64,000 nucleotides of DNA, from assembly GCF_001636315.1 (NCBI RefSeq), contig NZ_KV440949.1:2533203-2597202 (forward strand). The letters are read 5' to 3'. The notes under the pieces are model-generated. The model was not told where the DNA came from, made no database searches, and worked only from the letters and a program-made list of their open reading frames with translations. Each line of letters begins with the position of its first letter. The first letter of the stretch is position 1. The position numbers and the translations under genes are program-made. Of the stretch, positions 45,201 to 53,191 are shown piece after piece. This DNA comes from Neobacillus mesonae. GTDB lineage: Bacteria; Bacillota; Bacilli; Bacillales; Cytobacillaceae.

Positions 45201-46925
45201 ACAAGCGATAAACTAACCCTGCAGGCTTCAGCGAATGAGGTAGAATGGAAAACTCCTAATGAGGGAACCATTGCTCGATATGTAAGACTATTTAACAATA
45301 CTGATGAAGATATTACATTTGACCTGAATAAATTTAGCGTTTCCTCTAAGGAAATCTATGGACCAAGTTTTGTCGGAACGGATATGGGAATCTCTCCTGC
45401 CTATGCGGGGAGTGATTCAAGAAATGCGGGGACACTGCTAGCTCCTTTCGATAAAAACTTTAGCACGAAGGCTATTTTTGCTGATTATCAGAGAAAAGGG
45501 CAGTATATCACATATTCAGTTGGCGAGCCTAGAATTTTTAATAGTTTACGTGTGTATAACGAAGAAAATAATATTAACTATATCCGAGACGCCAAAGTAC
45601 AATTGTCCATGGACAACGAAAATTGGACAGATGTGATTACTTTAGGCGATGGCGTAGACAATCTTGCAGGCGGTAAAGCGGATTACTCGGACATGATTGC
45701 AGATGGCTACACACATGATTCTGCTAACCCAGGAAACTATTATTATGGTAATGATCATATAGGCGGCATTAAGGCCAAATATATTAGAATTCTCTTTACA
45801 GCAAATTATTTAACAAGATTTGCTCATATTAATGAATTCGTTATTAATGGCGGCGAATATGTTAAAACCGAGAACAATCCAACCTATGTTACCGATCCAA
45901 TCGAGGAAGAAGGGTTCGCTCCTGAACGTTTATTGGATGGTGACTTAACAACAGCTTATAAACCGAATATGACGGATAGAACAAATGGATCATTAACGTA
46001 CCGTCTTTCAGAAAAAACAGATGCAGCAGTGATCACAATTGTGCAAGGTTCAAAATCCATTTCAAAAGCTGCCGTAAGTGCAAGAGTGGGTAAAGATGAA
46101 TGGGTTGAGCTAGGTGTCCTGGATAAAAGTTTAAATACTTTCTATAATCCAACCTATGATCATATTTTTGAAATTAAGTTGACTTGGGGAAATGTTCAAC
46201 CGGTTATTTATGAGTTGAATACATCTACCAATAAAGAATTATTACCTGATCGTTCCGTTTTAAAAGGACTATTATTAGAAAACCTGGATGAATCTCTATT
46301 TACAAAGGAGTCCTATAGTATCTATAAAACAGCTTATGCTAAGGCAAAAGAAGTATACAACAACACTCAAGCTACTCAATCTGAATTAGATACTGCAAGT
46401 AAGGAGCTCCGTGCTGCTAAAGCACAGCTTATCCTTTTTATCGATCTTGGAACAGAGCATTCTGCAAAAGTATCATTAACAAAAGAACAAGCACAGTTTT
46501 CAAAGGATAATGGCATTCCTTTAAATGTAATGAATGATGAGGTGAATCTATTGATCCCGGCCGACATCACCGCTAAGGGAAATTTTGAAATGACCATCGA
46601 CCGTTTAGAAAAAATCAACAAAGCGAAAAGCCCTGCATACGACTTTTCCATTTCCATTGACGGAAAGGAAATTCAACAATTTGAACAACCAATTACGTTA
46701 ACATTTACTCTTGATGGCCGCAAAGTAAAAGAACCAAAAAATTTAAAAGTATTTTATTTTAATGAGCAAGCAAAAGAATGGAAACTGGTACCTGGCGCTG
46801 TTTATAATGATGGCAGAGTTTCAGTGGAAACCAACCACCTTAGTACCTTTACTGTATTAGAGGCTTCTGAGGATAAAGCAGAACCAGGTACACAAGTACC
46901 TAAAAATAAAAACAACAACAAATAG
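42243..46925 (+). CDS. Secreted GH84 beta-N-acetylhexosaminidase/hyaluronidase with binding modules
   Basis: The 1560-residue protein resembles clostridial NagH/NagJ (hyaluronidase/O-GlcNAcase). In order: signal peptide (1-30), an N-terminal GH20b-like domain (about 35-165), the GH84 barrel (about 170-460) with the paired catalytic aspartates in FGILADDAGVPP (about 293-304), a helical segment (to about 630), at least three F5/8-type C (CBM32-like) modules (about 640-790, 795-925, 1040-1210), a further beta region, a FIVAR-like helix pair (about 1340-1400), and a C-terminal beta domain. There is no LPxTG motif, so release into the medium is likely. The start is TTG 42243 after AGGGGGAA. Confidence 0.9.
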   Translation: MKKGILLNLAIILAVLFSTISGFNAPLHAAAETVRYQIYPNPHEIHYQDKQFEISNTLNIVYESKIDSYTKKRVEEILASKNIKFTISNEIAADKTNFLVGVYQSKEYVDQYFKDKQLSDAAILAKLDANIISIDDNVIAVLGKDVDSAFYGVTTVKHIFKQMKDRTIQALTIKDYADVKGRGFIEGYYGEPWSNEDRAELMTYGGEFKMNSYIYAPKDDPKHNGKWRELYTPAELEKISKLAEAGNASKTRFVYTLHPFMNNAIRFNTEENYQTDLNIIKAKFTQLLDAGVRKFGILADDAGVPPQGAQTYVKLMTDLTNWLIEQQAAYDGLVTDMIFCPNDYMGNGSSAQIQTLKQLPKSVSMIQTGGKVWGEVSNNFTQTFTNNAGRGPFLWINWPCTDNSKKHLIMGGNETFLQPNVNPENIEGIVLNPMQQSEASKSAIFANADYAWNIWDNVDQAKKNWNDSFAYMDHLNINETPASNALRELSKHMINQAMDSRVAKLEESVELAPKLNAFKAALGKGKITEQAQALLKEFEVIRDAALTYKENPGNPRTRDQIVYWLDSAVDTADAAIFLLKAEMAHEQGDKSAVWENYSQGQASFDASKNHPFRYIDHYEYAEVGVQHIVPFIKTLLNDVSIKVQSIVNPDSNFARVITNRTDAPTGDLENLLDNKPSTEVVFKNPNSISTGTYIGVLYEKPLILNSVRFELGQAGNANDTFTESKAQYTVDGENWMDIEGALYGHVSKVVLENLNLKARGIRLIATKDRTNTWLGIKDIVVNETNTGIETPQYQLMIPPHFKAYQGTEANLFDGNDTTFIWYNPSGTIKDTSVAGDYIGVDLQKSFDLGKVYFAVGRDNGDKWTEYQLEYSTDNVNYTMFKQYAGKASGMDKIEADLTGIKARYVRLKNLKNVNVWLKFSEIRIDIAKSSSEYTYTNNTNYKNILSQHTLENTSLSKTTGITLKPQEYVGVKLERIKELKDVTVNATSDKLTLQASANEVEWKTPNEGTIARYVRLFNNTDEDITFDLNKFSVSSKEIYGPSFVGTDMGISPAYAGSDSRNAGTLLAPFDKNFSTKAIFADYQRKGQYITYSVGEPRIFNSLRVYNEENNINYIRDAKVQLSMDNENWTDVITLGDGVDNLAGGKADYSDMIADGYTHDSANPGNYYYGNDHIGGIKAKYIRILFTANYLTRFAHINEFVINGGEYVKTENNPTYVTDPIEEEGFAPERLLDGDLTTAYKPNMTDRTNGSLTYRLSEKTDAAVITIVQGSKSISKAAVSARVGKDEWVELGVLDKSLNTFYNPTYDHIFEIKLTWGNVQPVIYELNTSTNKELLPDRSVLKGLLLENLDESLFTKESYSIYKTAYAKAKEVYNNTQATQSELDTASKELRAAKAQLILFIDLGTEHSAKVSLTKEQAQFSKDNGIPLNVMNDEVNLLIPADITAKGNFEMTIDRLEKINKAKSPAYDFSISIDGKEIQQFEQPITLTFTLDGRKVKEPKNLKVFYFNEQAKEWKLVPGAVYNDGRVSVETNHLSTFTVLEASEDKAEPGTQVPKNKNNNK

Positions 46926-46973
46926 GGTTCATTGCATCAACCATATCATTAATACCTTAACGGTTAACATGTT

Positions 46974-47015
46974 AAAAGCAGTGTGATTTCATTTGAATCA
47001 CACTGCTTTTATTTT
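46974..47015 (+). terminator. Intrinsic terminator of the GH84 gene
   Basis: AAAAGCAGTGTGATT pairs with AATCACACTGCTTTT around a short loop and runs into TATTTTA. Confidence 0.88.
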
Positions 47016-47166
47016 ATATTTGGATGCTATCATAGTATAAGTTTTACACAATAATCTGATAAAATGTAAAAGAGTATTGTAAATTCATGAAACAGTCAAC
47101 TCGGAAACACCGAAATACAGAATTCATGGTCAACCTGAATTAATTTGAATTTTCGTGGGTGAAAAT

Positions 47167-47604
47167 ATGAAAATTTCAATAGAAGAAATAAGCAAAGAAT
47201 TGGTAGAGGAAATCCTCATTCGATGTCATGAGGTAGATGACGAAATATACGAAATCGTAAACAAGCTAGAAACTGAAAACCTCTCTTTACTTGGCTATCA
47301 AAATGATAAAGTTTACCGTATTAAACTCAGCGATATCTATTATTTCGAGGCAGTGGACGGAAAGGTTTTTGCTTACTGCAAAGACAACGTTTTTGAGGTA
47401 AAACAAAAGCTTTATGAGTTAGAGGAATTTTGCAAAGGAAAGAACTGTTTCCGTGCATCCAAATCCACTATTTTGAACATAGCTAAAATTTCTTCCATAC
47501 ATCCTTCCATAAGCAGCCGATTCATAGCGGTACTTGATAACGGGGAACGTGCGGTTGTATCAAGACAGTATGTGCCTGTCCTTAAAAAGATGCTTGGATT
47601 ATAA
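47167..47604 (+). CDS. LytTR DNA-binding domain regulator
   Basis: The 145-residue protein has a short N-terminal helix region (1-45) and a C-terminal LytTR domain (about 48-145: GYQNDKVYRIKLSDIYYFEA, ...FRASKSTILNIAKISSIHP, VSRQYVPVLKKMLGL). ATG 47167 is preferred over GTG 47155 because GGGTGA lies just before it. It is paired with a DUF3021 gene 14 bp downstream, a common combination in which the membrane protein modulates the regulator. The target genes are unknown. Confidence 0.88.
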   Translation: MKISIEEISKELVEEILIRCHEVDDEIYEIVNKLETENLSLLGYQNDKVYRIKLSDIYYFEAVDGKVFAYCKDNVFEVKQKLYELEEFCKGKNCFRASKSTILNIAKISSIHPSISSRFIAVLDNGERAVVSRQYVPVLKKMLGL

Positions 47605-47618
47605 AAGGGGGGATTAAA

Positions 47619-48050
47619 ATGACGCTGTCCAAATTTGTGCAAAAGATGATGAAGGATTTCCTGATCATCTTCGCATGCATCATCATTATGATTACGATAC
47701 TACGACAAATCTATTATCCCGATCTCTCCTTTGATTTGAAGTCAATTTATATCATTATGGGATTTTCATTTTTAAGTGCCTTAATCGGATTTATTTTGTA
47801 TGCTCCCCATGATCTAAGTGAGAAGAAAATGCGGATTAGAATGACCATTCATTTTTTCGCTTTAGAGATTCTATTGATTGCCCTAGCCAGCGTTTTTGAT
47901 ATCGTGACGAGTGCATTAGATGGAGTCATTTTGGCACTGCAAATTGCCTTAATCTATACCCTAGTTCGTTTCCTGTCATGGAAAAATGATAAAAAGGAAG
48001 CCAAAAAAATCACCGAAAAACTAAAGGCATTAAAGAAAGATGTTTCGTAA
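47619..48050 (+). CDS. DUF3021 family membrane protein
   Basis: The 143-residue protein has four transmembrane helices (FLIIFACIIIMITILRQIYY, IYIIMGFSFLSALIGFILY, ALEILLIALASVFDIV, GVILALQIALIYTLVRFL) and a charged Lys-rich C-terminus. A strong AAGGGGGG site precedes ATG 47619. Its partner is the LytTR regulator just upstream, and the two are surely one operon. Confidence 0.82.
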   Translation: MTLSKFVQKMMKDFLIIFACIIIMITILRQIYYPDLSFDLKSIYIIMGFSFLSALIGFILYAPHDLSEKKMRIRMTIHFFALEILLIALASVFDIVTSALDGVILALQIALIYTLVRFLSWKNDKKEAKKITEKLKALKKDVS

Positions 48051-48198
48051 AATCATAAAGAAGCTTTGTGTGCGTACCGTTTTTCTCTCTGTATTTCTCC
48101 CAATCTATTAAACGGTTTCGAAAGGTGAAACCATTGTATAAACCATGAAAATTTTGTCTACACTTAAGCTATAAAGATAGTTTGGGAGGGTGAAGACA

Positions 48199-48252
48199 TT
48201 GAGTTGGATTGGTACAGAAAGGGTCAGGTTAAAGCTGGGGTGGCATCAATGA
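48199..48252 (+). CDS. Possible 17-codon leader peptide coupled to the next small gene
   Basis: TTG 48199 lies 8 nt after the strong GGGAGGG site and opens MSWIGTERVRLKLGWHQ. Its TGA stop (48250-48252) overlaps the ATG of the next frame as ATGA. No homology is recognised, and the layout is the only evidence. Confidence 0.25.
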   Translation: MSWIGTERVRLKLGWHQ

Positions 48253-48425
48253 GTAATGAAGAATTAAATAAATTAATCGCTATAAAGAAGATGGATTTAG
48301 AGGAATGCGAACAAGAACTAAACACTCGATATTATCCCTCTATTGTAAGAATAGCCATGATGAATTATATAGTAATTTTACAGAAACAATTAGAGGAATA
48401 CTCAAATAACCGAATAAACTTTTAA
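48249..48425 (+). CDS. Small hypothetical protein
   Basis: The 58-residue product from ATG 48249 (MSNEELNKLIAIKKM...) has GGGGTGG about 7 nt upstream. A longer version in the same frame could begin at TTG 48204 (73 residues). It is charged and helical with no signal or membrane segment, ending EYSNNRINF. A possible promoter (TTGTCT, TATAAA) lies near 48153-48180. I do not recognise a family. Confidence 0.5.
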   Translation: MSNEELNKLIAIKKMDLEECEQELNTRYYPSIVRIAMMNYIVILQKQLEEYSNNRINF

Positions 48426-48536
48426 TGAGGGGGTACAATAGAATGCCATTTTACCTCTAAAAGAACGAGTCCCTCGAACAATAAACTTTCAGGGGGCTTA
48501 TCCATTTGCGTGATATTCTCCTTTATTTGTATGAAG

Positions 48537-48550
48537 TTGATTTAAATCAA
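48537..48550. promoter_or_regulatory. FNR-box-like palindrome before the cupredoxin gene
   Basis: TTGATTTAAATCAA is a perfect palindrome identical to the E. coli FNR consensus TTGAT-N4-ATCAA. Bacillus Fnr usually prefers TGTGA-N6-TCACA, so the regulator is uncertain. Confidence 0.3.
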
Positions 48551-48658
48551 GGAAATGAAGGAATGATCCCCTTAAGATTAAAGTAGCTAAACAGGGCGGG
48601 ACTACAAAATCATACTGTTGTTTAGTTATATATTCCATATAAAGGGGAGTACATTACC

Positions 48659-49063
48659 ATGAGGATTATTGGATTACTTTTATTAACAGGTTCCTTAACA
48701 ATGGGCCTTGCAGCTTGTGGAGGAGGAGACGAACAGTCAACAGCTAAACAGGAGAAAGCCGTTGAAACATCTACAGAAGCAAAAGCCGGAGTTGAAGAGT
48801 TCACAATTACTGCAAAGAATTGGAATTTCTCTTCTGATAAAGAGATAGTTGTCAAAAAAGGAGAGAAAGTCAAACTGAATTTAGTGAACAAAGAAGGCCT
48901 TCATACTATTAAAAATGACGAATTAGGCATTGATCTTACTGCAGACAAACCTGCTGAATTTACGGCAGACAAGACTGGAGAATATGTTTTAAAATGCTCT
49001 ACTGTTTGTGGTGCTACACAGGATCACGAAGGAATGGAAATTTCACTAAAGGTAGTAGACTAA
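48659..49063 (+). CDS. Cupredoxin-domain lipoprotein (cytochrome oxidase subunit II-like)
   Basis: The 134-residue lipoprotein has a lipobox Cys at about 20 (LAACGGG), an acidic linker, and a cupredoxin domain (about 48-134) ending CSTVCGATQDHEGM. The paired Cys, His and Met resemble a CuA site, except that five residues rather than three separate the second Cys from His. A second potential ligand His is in GLHTIKND. It probably binds copper outside the membrane and may carry electrons. ATG 48659 has GGGGAG upstream. Confidence 0.8.
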   Translation: MRIIGLLLLTGSLTMGLAACGGGDEQSTAKQEKAVETSTEAKAGVEEFTITAKNWNFSSDKEIVVKKGEKVKLNLVNKEGLHTIKNDELGIDLTADKPAEFTADKTGEYVLKCSTVCGATQDHEGMEISLKVVD

Positions 49064-49173
49064 GTTGATTATTTAATGGGTTTGTCCTTCATAAAGTGAA
49101 CAAGGCGATATGTAACATTTGTAAAAGGGCCAGTCCCCTAATACTTTCCGGAATCAATATCCCTCATCCACTT

Positions 49174-49209
49174 TGCGGTAAGCTTTAAAAGCTTATCGCT
49201 TTTTTTTTT
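49174..49209 (+). terminator. Intrinsic terminator after the cupredoxin gene
   Basis: GCGGTAAGCTT pairs with AAGCTTATCGC and is followed by ten T residues. A fragment of the GGGTCAGTCCCC repeat (GGGCCAGTCCCC) lies just before it at about 49127-49138. Confidence 0.88.
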
Positions 49210-49318
49210 GCATCTTACCTGCCTGTGAAAGCAACTTACTGTTTTTCTATATACTTCCCTTCAGCCATTTTTTATGATGGGTTCATAAGAAATTTTTCAA
49301 AAAGAAGGGGTAACTACG

Positions 49319-50620
49319 ATGGGAACTTTACTATTATTGATCGCTTTGAGTTTCGAAATTGCTTTTGCAATTTACTGTATGAAAACAAAACACAACCATA
49401 AAAAAATGCAGAATTGGTTTCGAATTGCGGCATTTATTGCCTTTGTCATGCTCACACTTTCATCGGTGATTGTGTGGAGCTTCCGCTGGATATTTCTTGG
49501 TATACTGCTTCTCCTATTAGCCGTAATGGCCACGGCTTCTCTGATCCGCAACAAAGCAAATAACCGGAACTACAAAACTTCTAAAATTGTGTGGAAATCG
49601 ATTATCACGATATTGGCTTTCGTTTTTACACTTGTACCTGCTATTGTTTTTCCGCAGCATCAATCACCAAAGATGACAGGTAAATATGAAGTAGCAACCG
49701 CCACATACACCTATGTTGACAAAGACCGCATCGAGGAATTTACCGACAAAGGCAACAATAGATTTGTGAATGTGGAATTTTGGTATCCCAAAAATGCAGA
49801 TGACAAATTCCCGCTTTTGGTATTCTCACATGGAGCCTACGGTATTAAAGCAAGCAATACCTCTACCTATACGGAGCTGGCAAGCCACGGTTATGTAGTC
49901 GTTTCCATAGACCATCCCTATCACTCCTTTTATACTCGTTCGGAGGATGGAAAAAGTGCCTTGATCAATAATGATTATAACAGTGAAATCGACAATATGA
50001 ATAAAGGCGTTTACTCGAATGAAGAACTATACGGGCTCATTCAAAAATGGATGAAACTGCGAACAGACGATATGAATTTTGTTATTGATACCATTCTTAA
50101 TAAAGCAAAAAGTGACAATAACCCGATTTATCAACATATCAATACAGACAAAATTGGCGTTTTCGGGCACTCAATGGGCGCTGCATCAAGTGTTTGGCTA
50201 AGCAGAGAACGTAATGATATAGATGCATTTGTAAATATTGATGCGCCTTTCTTTAGTGAGCTTGATTATAAGAAAGAAGTGGATAGTTTTGTGGCAAGCA
50301 GCAAAGACTTCACGGCCCCGCTGCTTAACATTTATTCTGATGATGTTTGGGGACAGCTAGAAAGCAACTCCCTTTATGCAGCAAATAAACTCAACAACGA
50401 AACATTCAAAGACGCATATACCGTTCATTTCAAAGGGGCAAAGCATTTAAGCCTGACCGATTTACCGCTTTTCTCTCCAATACTTGCAAATGTCCTGCAA
50501 GGCGGTAAAGCGGATATTGATCCATATTACTGTATTGAAACTCAAAATGAGTTAATTCTTAAATTTTTCGATTATGAACTAAAGGGCCTTGGCCAGTTTG
50601 CTCCCGAGGAAACATATTAA
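49319..50620 (+). CDS. Membrane-anchored alpha/beta hydrolase
   Basis: The 433-residue protein has three to four N-terminal membrane helices (about 1-125) and a C-terminal alpha/beta hydrolase domain with KFPLLVFSHGAYG (oxyanion region) and the nucleophile elbow GVFGHSMGAASS. A late His lies in KGAKHLSLTD. It resembles platelet-activating-factor acetylhydrolase/dienelactone hydrolase-like enzymes. The substrate is unknown. ATG 49319 follows AAGGGG. Confidence 0.85.
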   Translation: MGTLLLLIALSFEIAFAIYCMKTKHNHKKMQNWFRIAAFIAFVMLTLSSVIVWSFRWIFLGILLLLLAVMATASLIRNKANNRNYKTSKIVWKSIITILAFVFTLVPAIVFPQHQSPKMTGKYEVATATYTYVDKDRIEEFTDKGNNRFVNVEFWYPKNADDKFPLLVFSHGAYGIKASNTSTYTELASHGYVVVSIDHPYHSFYTRSEDGKSALINNDYNSEIDNMNKGVYSNEELYGLIQKWMKLRTDDMNFVIDTILNKAKSDNNPIYQHINTDKIGVFGHSMGAASSVWLSRERNDIDAFVNIDAPFFSELDYKKEVDSFVASSKDFTAPLLNIYSDDVWGQLESNSLYAANKLNNETFKDAYTVHFKGAKHLSLTDLPLFSPILANVLQGGKADIDPYYCIETQNELILKFFDYELKGLGQFAPEETY

Positions 50621-50730
50621 CTTTTTTCCATTTAGATCCTATTAAAGGAGGCCGTCCAACTCTGGACGGTCTCTTGAATTCTTCTCTTGATATGATTAAT
50701 TAGATTTATCTGAAGACCTACTTTTAATCT

Positions 50731-51094
50731 TATGAAGACCAAAATTCTCTTCTGATTCCTCCAAAATGGCCTTCATCCTTCTTATGAAGACCATTTTCCT
50801 CTTCTGTCTCCTCCAAAATGGTCTTCATCCTTTTTATGAAGACCAAAATTCTCTTCTGACTCCTCCAAAATGGTCTTCATCCTTCTTATGAAGACCAATA
50901 TTCTCTTCTGATTCCTCTAAAATGGTCTTCATCCTTCTTATGAAGACCATTTTCCTCTTCTGACTCCTCCAAAATGGTCTTCATCCTTCTTATGAAGACC
51001 AAAATTCTCTTCCGAATCCTCCAAAATGGTCTTCATCCTTCTTATGAAGACCAAAATCCTCTTCCGAATCCTCCAAAATGTCCTTCATCCACTG
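50731..51094. repeat. Seven-copy tandem repeat of a 52-bp palindromic unit
   Basis: TATGAAGACC recurs at 50731, 50783, 50835, 50887, 50939, 50991 and 51043, always 52 bp apart. Each unit carries GAAGACCAAAAT or GAAGACCATTTT and, about 15-20 bp later, AAAATGGTCTTC, so each can form a hairpin. 52 is not a multiple of three and no frame stays open through it, so it is not coding. It occupies most of the 50621-51372 gap. Confidence 0.92.
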
Positions 51095-51288
51095 AATCTG
51101 ATAGTAAGACCCTTAAAACTGCCGCTACTTTTGTTACGATTTCCCGTAATGATCTAAGAGGTGGAACTAAAGTAGGAAACGCCCTTCCTCTTGTATTTAT
51201 AATTACGATGATCTTCAATCTAACTTATCGATAAATTGAATTGCTTTGAACCCAAATACCCGTTACGCTAATTAATAAAAGAACTTTT

Positions 51289-51317
51289 AAAATGCCTGGA
51301 AACCCTAGGCATTTTTT
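51289..51317 (+). terminator. Intrinsic terminator between the repeat array and yedE
   Basis: AAAATGCCT pairs with AGGCATTTT and runs into TTTG. It separates the array from the yedEF operon. Confidence 0.75.
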
Positions 51318-51372
51318 GTCTGTTTAAGCAGTTTAGGACATGGCCTTCGAAAAAAAGGAGGGATTAAGCTTC

Positions 51373-52602
51373 ATGAATCTATATCAAAAAATCTTCAAAG
51401 AGTACTGGAATCCCTATATCGCCGTTGGTATTGCCGGTCTTGCCAGTGCATTGTACTTCGGGATTACCGGTACAGTTTGGGCGGTTACCGGAGAATTTAC
51501 CAGATTAGGCGGACACATCCTTGGATGGTTCGGGATCGATGTGTCGCAATGGGCGTATTTTCAGCTTGTGGGCCTTGAAGGAACACCCATCAGCAGAACC
51601 GATGGCTGGATTGTCATTGGAATGCTGGCTGGTGCGCTAATTACGATTTTGCTTAGCAGCAGTTTTAAAATCCGTGTACCGAAGCAAAAGCGGCGTTTAA
51701 TTCAAGGATTTATTGGCGGAATCATCGCCGGATTTGGCGCACGTCTTGCCCTTGGGTGCAACCTTGCTGCCTTTTTCACTGGTGTACCGCAGTTCTCGTT
51801 CCACTCTTGGATCTTTATGGTGACCACTGCCATCGGTACCTACTTTGGCGTAAAAGTCGTGAATACAAAATGGTGGCGGGGAAAACCAACCTTGATGAAG
51901 GGATCTATGAACCCGGTTGTCACCGAGCATGTTGAAAAAAGAAATATTCAGCCTATCTTAGGCCTCATTTTCGCCTGTTTGTACCTCGCACTAATTGTTT
52001 ACTTTTTCGCGGTTGGCAAATCAATGCTCGCAGTTGCCTGTATAGCTGGAGCACTGTTCGGGATTCTTATTGAACGCGGGCAAATTTGTTTCACTTCCGC
52101 TTTTCGTGATTTATGGATCAGCGGCCGCGCCGTCATGTCCAAGGCGATTGCCGTTGGGATGCTGATTAGTGTTGTGGTTACATTTTTCTATATTCAAAAT
52201 GGCGCTGCTTCCATAATCAAAGTGGCTGCTCCAAGCACGGTAATTGGCGGTCTCCTTTTCGGGTTTGGTATTGTACTTGCCGGCGGCTGTGAGACTGGCA
52301 TGATGTATCGGGCAATGGAAGGCCAATTGTTATTCTGGGTGGTAGGTGCAGGTAATATCGTCGGTGCGACAGCCCTCGCTTACGGCTGGGATCATCTCGG
52401 GATTTACAATGCCCTTGCAGCAAATTGGTCGAAGGTAAACTTAATGGAGCAGTGGGGGCCTATGGGCGCATTATTTGGAACAATAGCCATGCTTGCAGCT
52501 TGGTTCTTACTATCGAATTGGTGGGAAAAACGGTTCCGCTACGGAACGGGCATCAAACATCAAAAAAGGGAACGAGTTTCTCACGTTACGAAGGAGGTAT
52601 AA
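51373..52602 (+). CDS. yedE: Selenium metabolism membrane protein YedE/FdhT-like
   Basis: The 409-residue YeeE/YedE-type (Sulf_transp) membrane protein has about ten to twelve spans and two conserved cysteine motifs, LGCNLAAFFTG and LAGGCETGMM. YedE is found with yedF in genomes that use selenium and is thought to move a selenium (or sulfur) compound. ATG 51373 follows AAAGGAGGG. The frame opens earlier, at 51340. The stop ends 3 bp before yedF, whose catalytic Cys codon is TGA, which fits a selenium role. Confidence 0.88.
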   Translation: MNLYQKIFKEYWNPYIAVGIAGLASALYFGITGTVWAVTGEFTRLGGHILGWFGIDVSQWAYFQLVGLEGTPISRTDGWIVIGMLAGALITILLSSSFKIRVPKQKRRLIQGFIGGIIAGFGARLALGCNLAAFFTGVPQFSFHSWIFMVTTAIGTYFGVKVVNTKWWRGKPTLMKGSMNPVVTEHVEKRNIQPILGLIFACLYLALIVYFFAVGKSMLAVACIAGALFGILIERGQICFTSAFRDLWISGRAVMSKAIAVGMLISVVVTFFYIQNGAASIIKVAAPSTVIGGLLFGFGIVLAGGCETGMMYRAMEGQLLFWVVGAGNIVGATALAYGWDHLGIYNALAANWSKVNLMEQWGPMGALFGTIAMLAAWFLLSNWWEKRFRYGTGIKHQKRERVSHVTKEV

Positions 52603-52605
52603 TGT

Positions 52606-52848
52606 ATGTCCCAAGTGATCGATGTCAACTACACTTTAGACATTCGCGGGGAGCCATGACCATACCCCGTCATTTATGCGCTGGATGCGCTAAAAAGCAT
52701 GAAGATTGGCGAAGTCTTACAGGTCATCGCAGATTGTCCGCAATCCTTTCGAAGCGTCCCGGAAGAAGCCGTCAAACATGGCTACCAGCTTCTAACTGAG
52801 CCGCAAAGAGTCAACCAGGATATCTATTTTTATATCAAAGTAATTTAG
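52606..52848 (+). CDS. yedF: YedF/TusA-family protein with in-frame TGA at the catalytic Cys (probable selenoprotein)
   Basis: Read through one TGA (52657-52659, codon 18), the frame encodes 80 residues. MSQVIDVNYTLDIRGEP comes before the TGA, and PYPVIYALDALKSMKIGEVL, VIADCPQSFRSVPEEAVKHG and a final FYIKVI come after it. This is a complete TusA/SirA/YedF domain, and the TGA stands exactly where the family has the catalytic Cys of CPxP. No other in-frame stop occurs. AGGAGG precedes the ATG, which follows the yedE stop by 3 bp. A hairpin suited to a bacterial SECIS lies downstream of the TGA. The simplest reading is selenocysteine. A point mutation or sequencing error of TGC/TGT is the alternative. 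Confidence 0.8.
52673..52695 (+). promoter_or_regulatory. Bacterial SECIS-like hairpin
   Basis: GCGC (52678-52681), loop TGGAT, GCGC (52687-52690). A lower TTT/AAA stem (52673-52675 with 52693-52695) is separated by a two-base internal mismatch. The loop begins 22 nt after the TGA and has G at its second and third positions, as in bacterial SECIS elements. The structure was drawn by eye only. Confidence 0.5.
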
Positions 52849-52992
52849 AGTACTTATTTTACTATAAAGAGGGCAGCCTATCTATTTTTCGATAGTCACC
52901 TATAATTACACACAATCACATTCTTGATTCAGGTGAACAGCCCGTTTTAAAAGCAGTGCCTGTTATTCTTATAAAATATATTATTTTACCTG

Positions 52993-53024
52993 CTCCTCAA
53001 TTGTTTCAATTGGGGAGTTTTTTT
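52993..53024 (+). terminator. Intrinsic terminator of the yedEF operon
   Basis: CTCCTCAATTG, TTT, CAATTGGGGAG and a run of seven T. Apart from this, 52849-53191 holds only a likely sporulation promoter. Confidence 0.85.
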
Positions 53025-53191
53025 ATTTTATTTTCAAAGGAAGCTAAAAAGAAATATTCAAATAATAGGCAGATCCTTTTGGTTTCTTGTCCATATCCAC
53101 TTTTTCTTTGTCCTCATATATATAAGTAAAGTCAAATCAATAAAGTCATAGATTTTAAGCGTTTGACTAAAGAGTATTAAGGAGTGATTTT

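Noticed and set aside
50731..51094. CRISPR array
   Set aside because: The whole 52-bp unit is repeated with no unique spacers, and no cas genes are in the window.
50974..51234. An 86-residue frame in the 52-bp array
   Set aside because: It crosses repeat units of 52 bp, so the frame shifts with each unit, and it has no RBS or similarity. It is treated as chance.
52425..52799. A 124-residue open frame spanning the end of yedE and most of yedF
   Set aside because: It is out of frame with both genes. The yedE frame and the yedF frame read through TGA each give full family domains, so this is a shadow.
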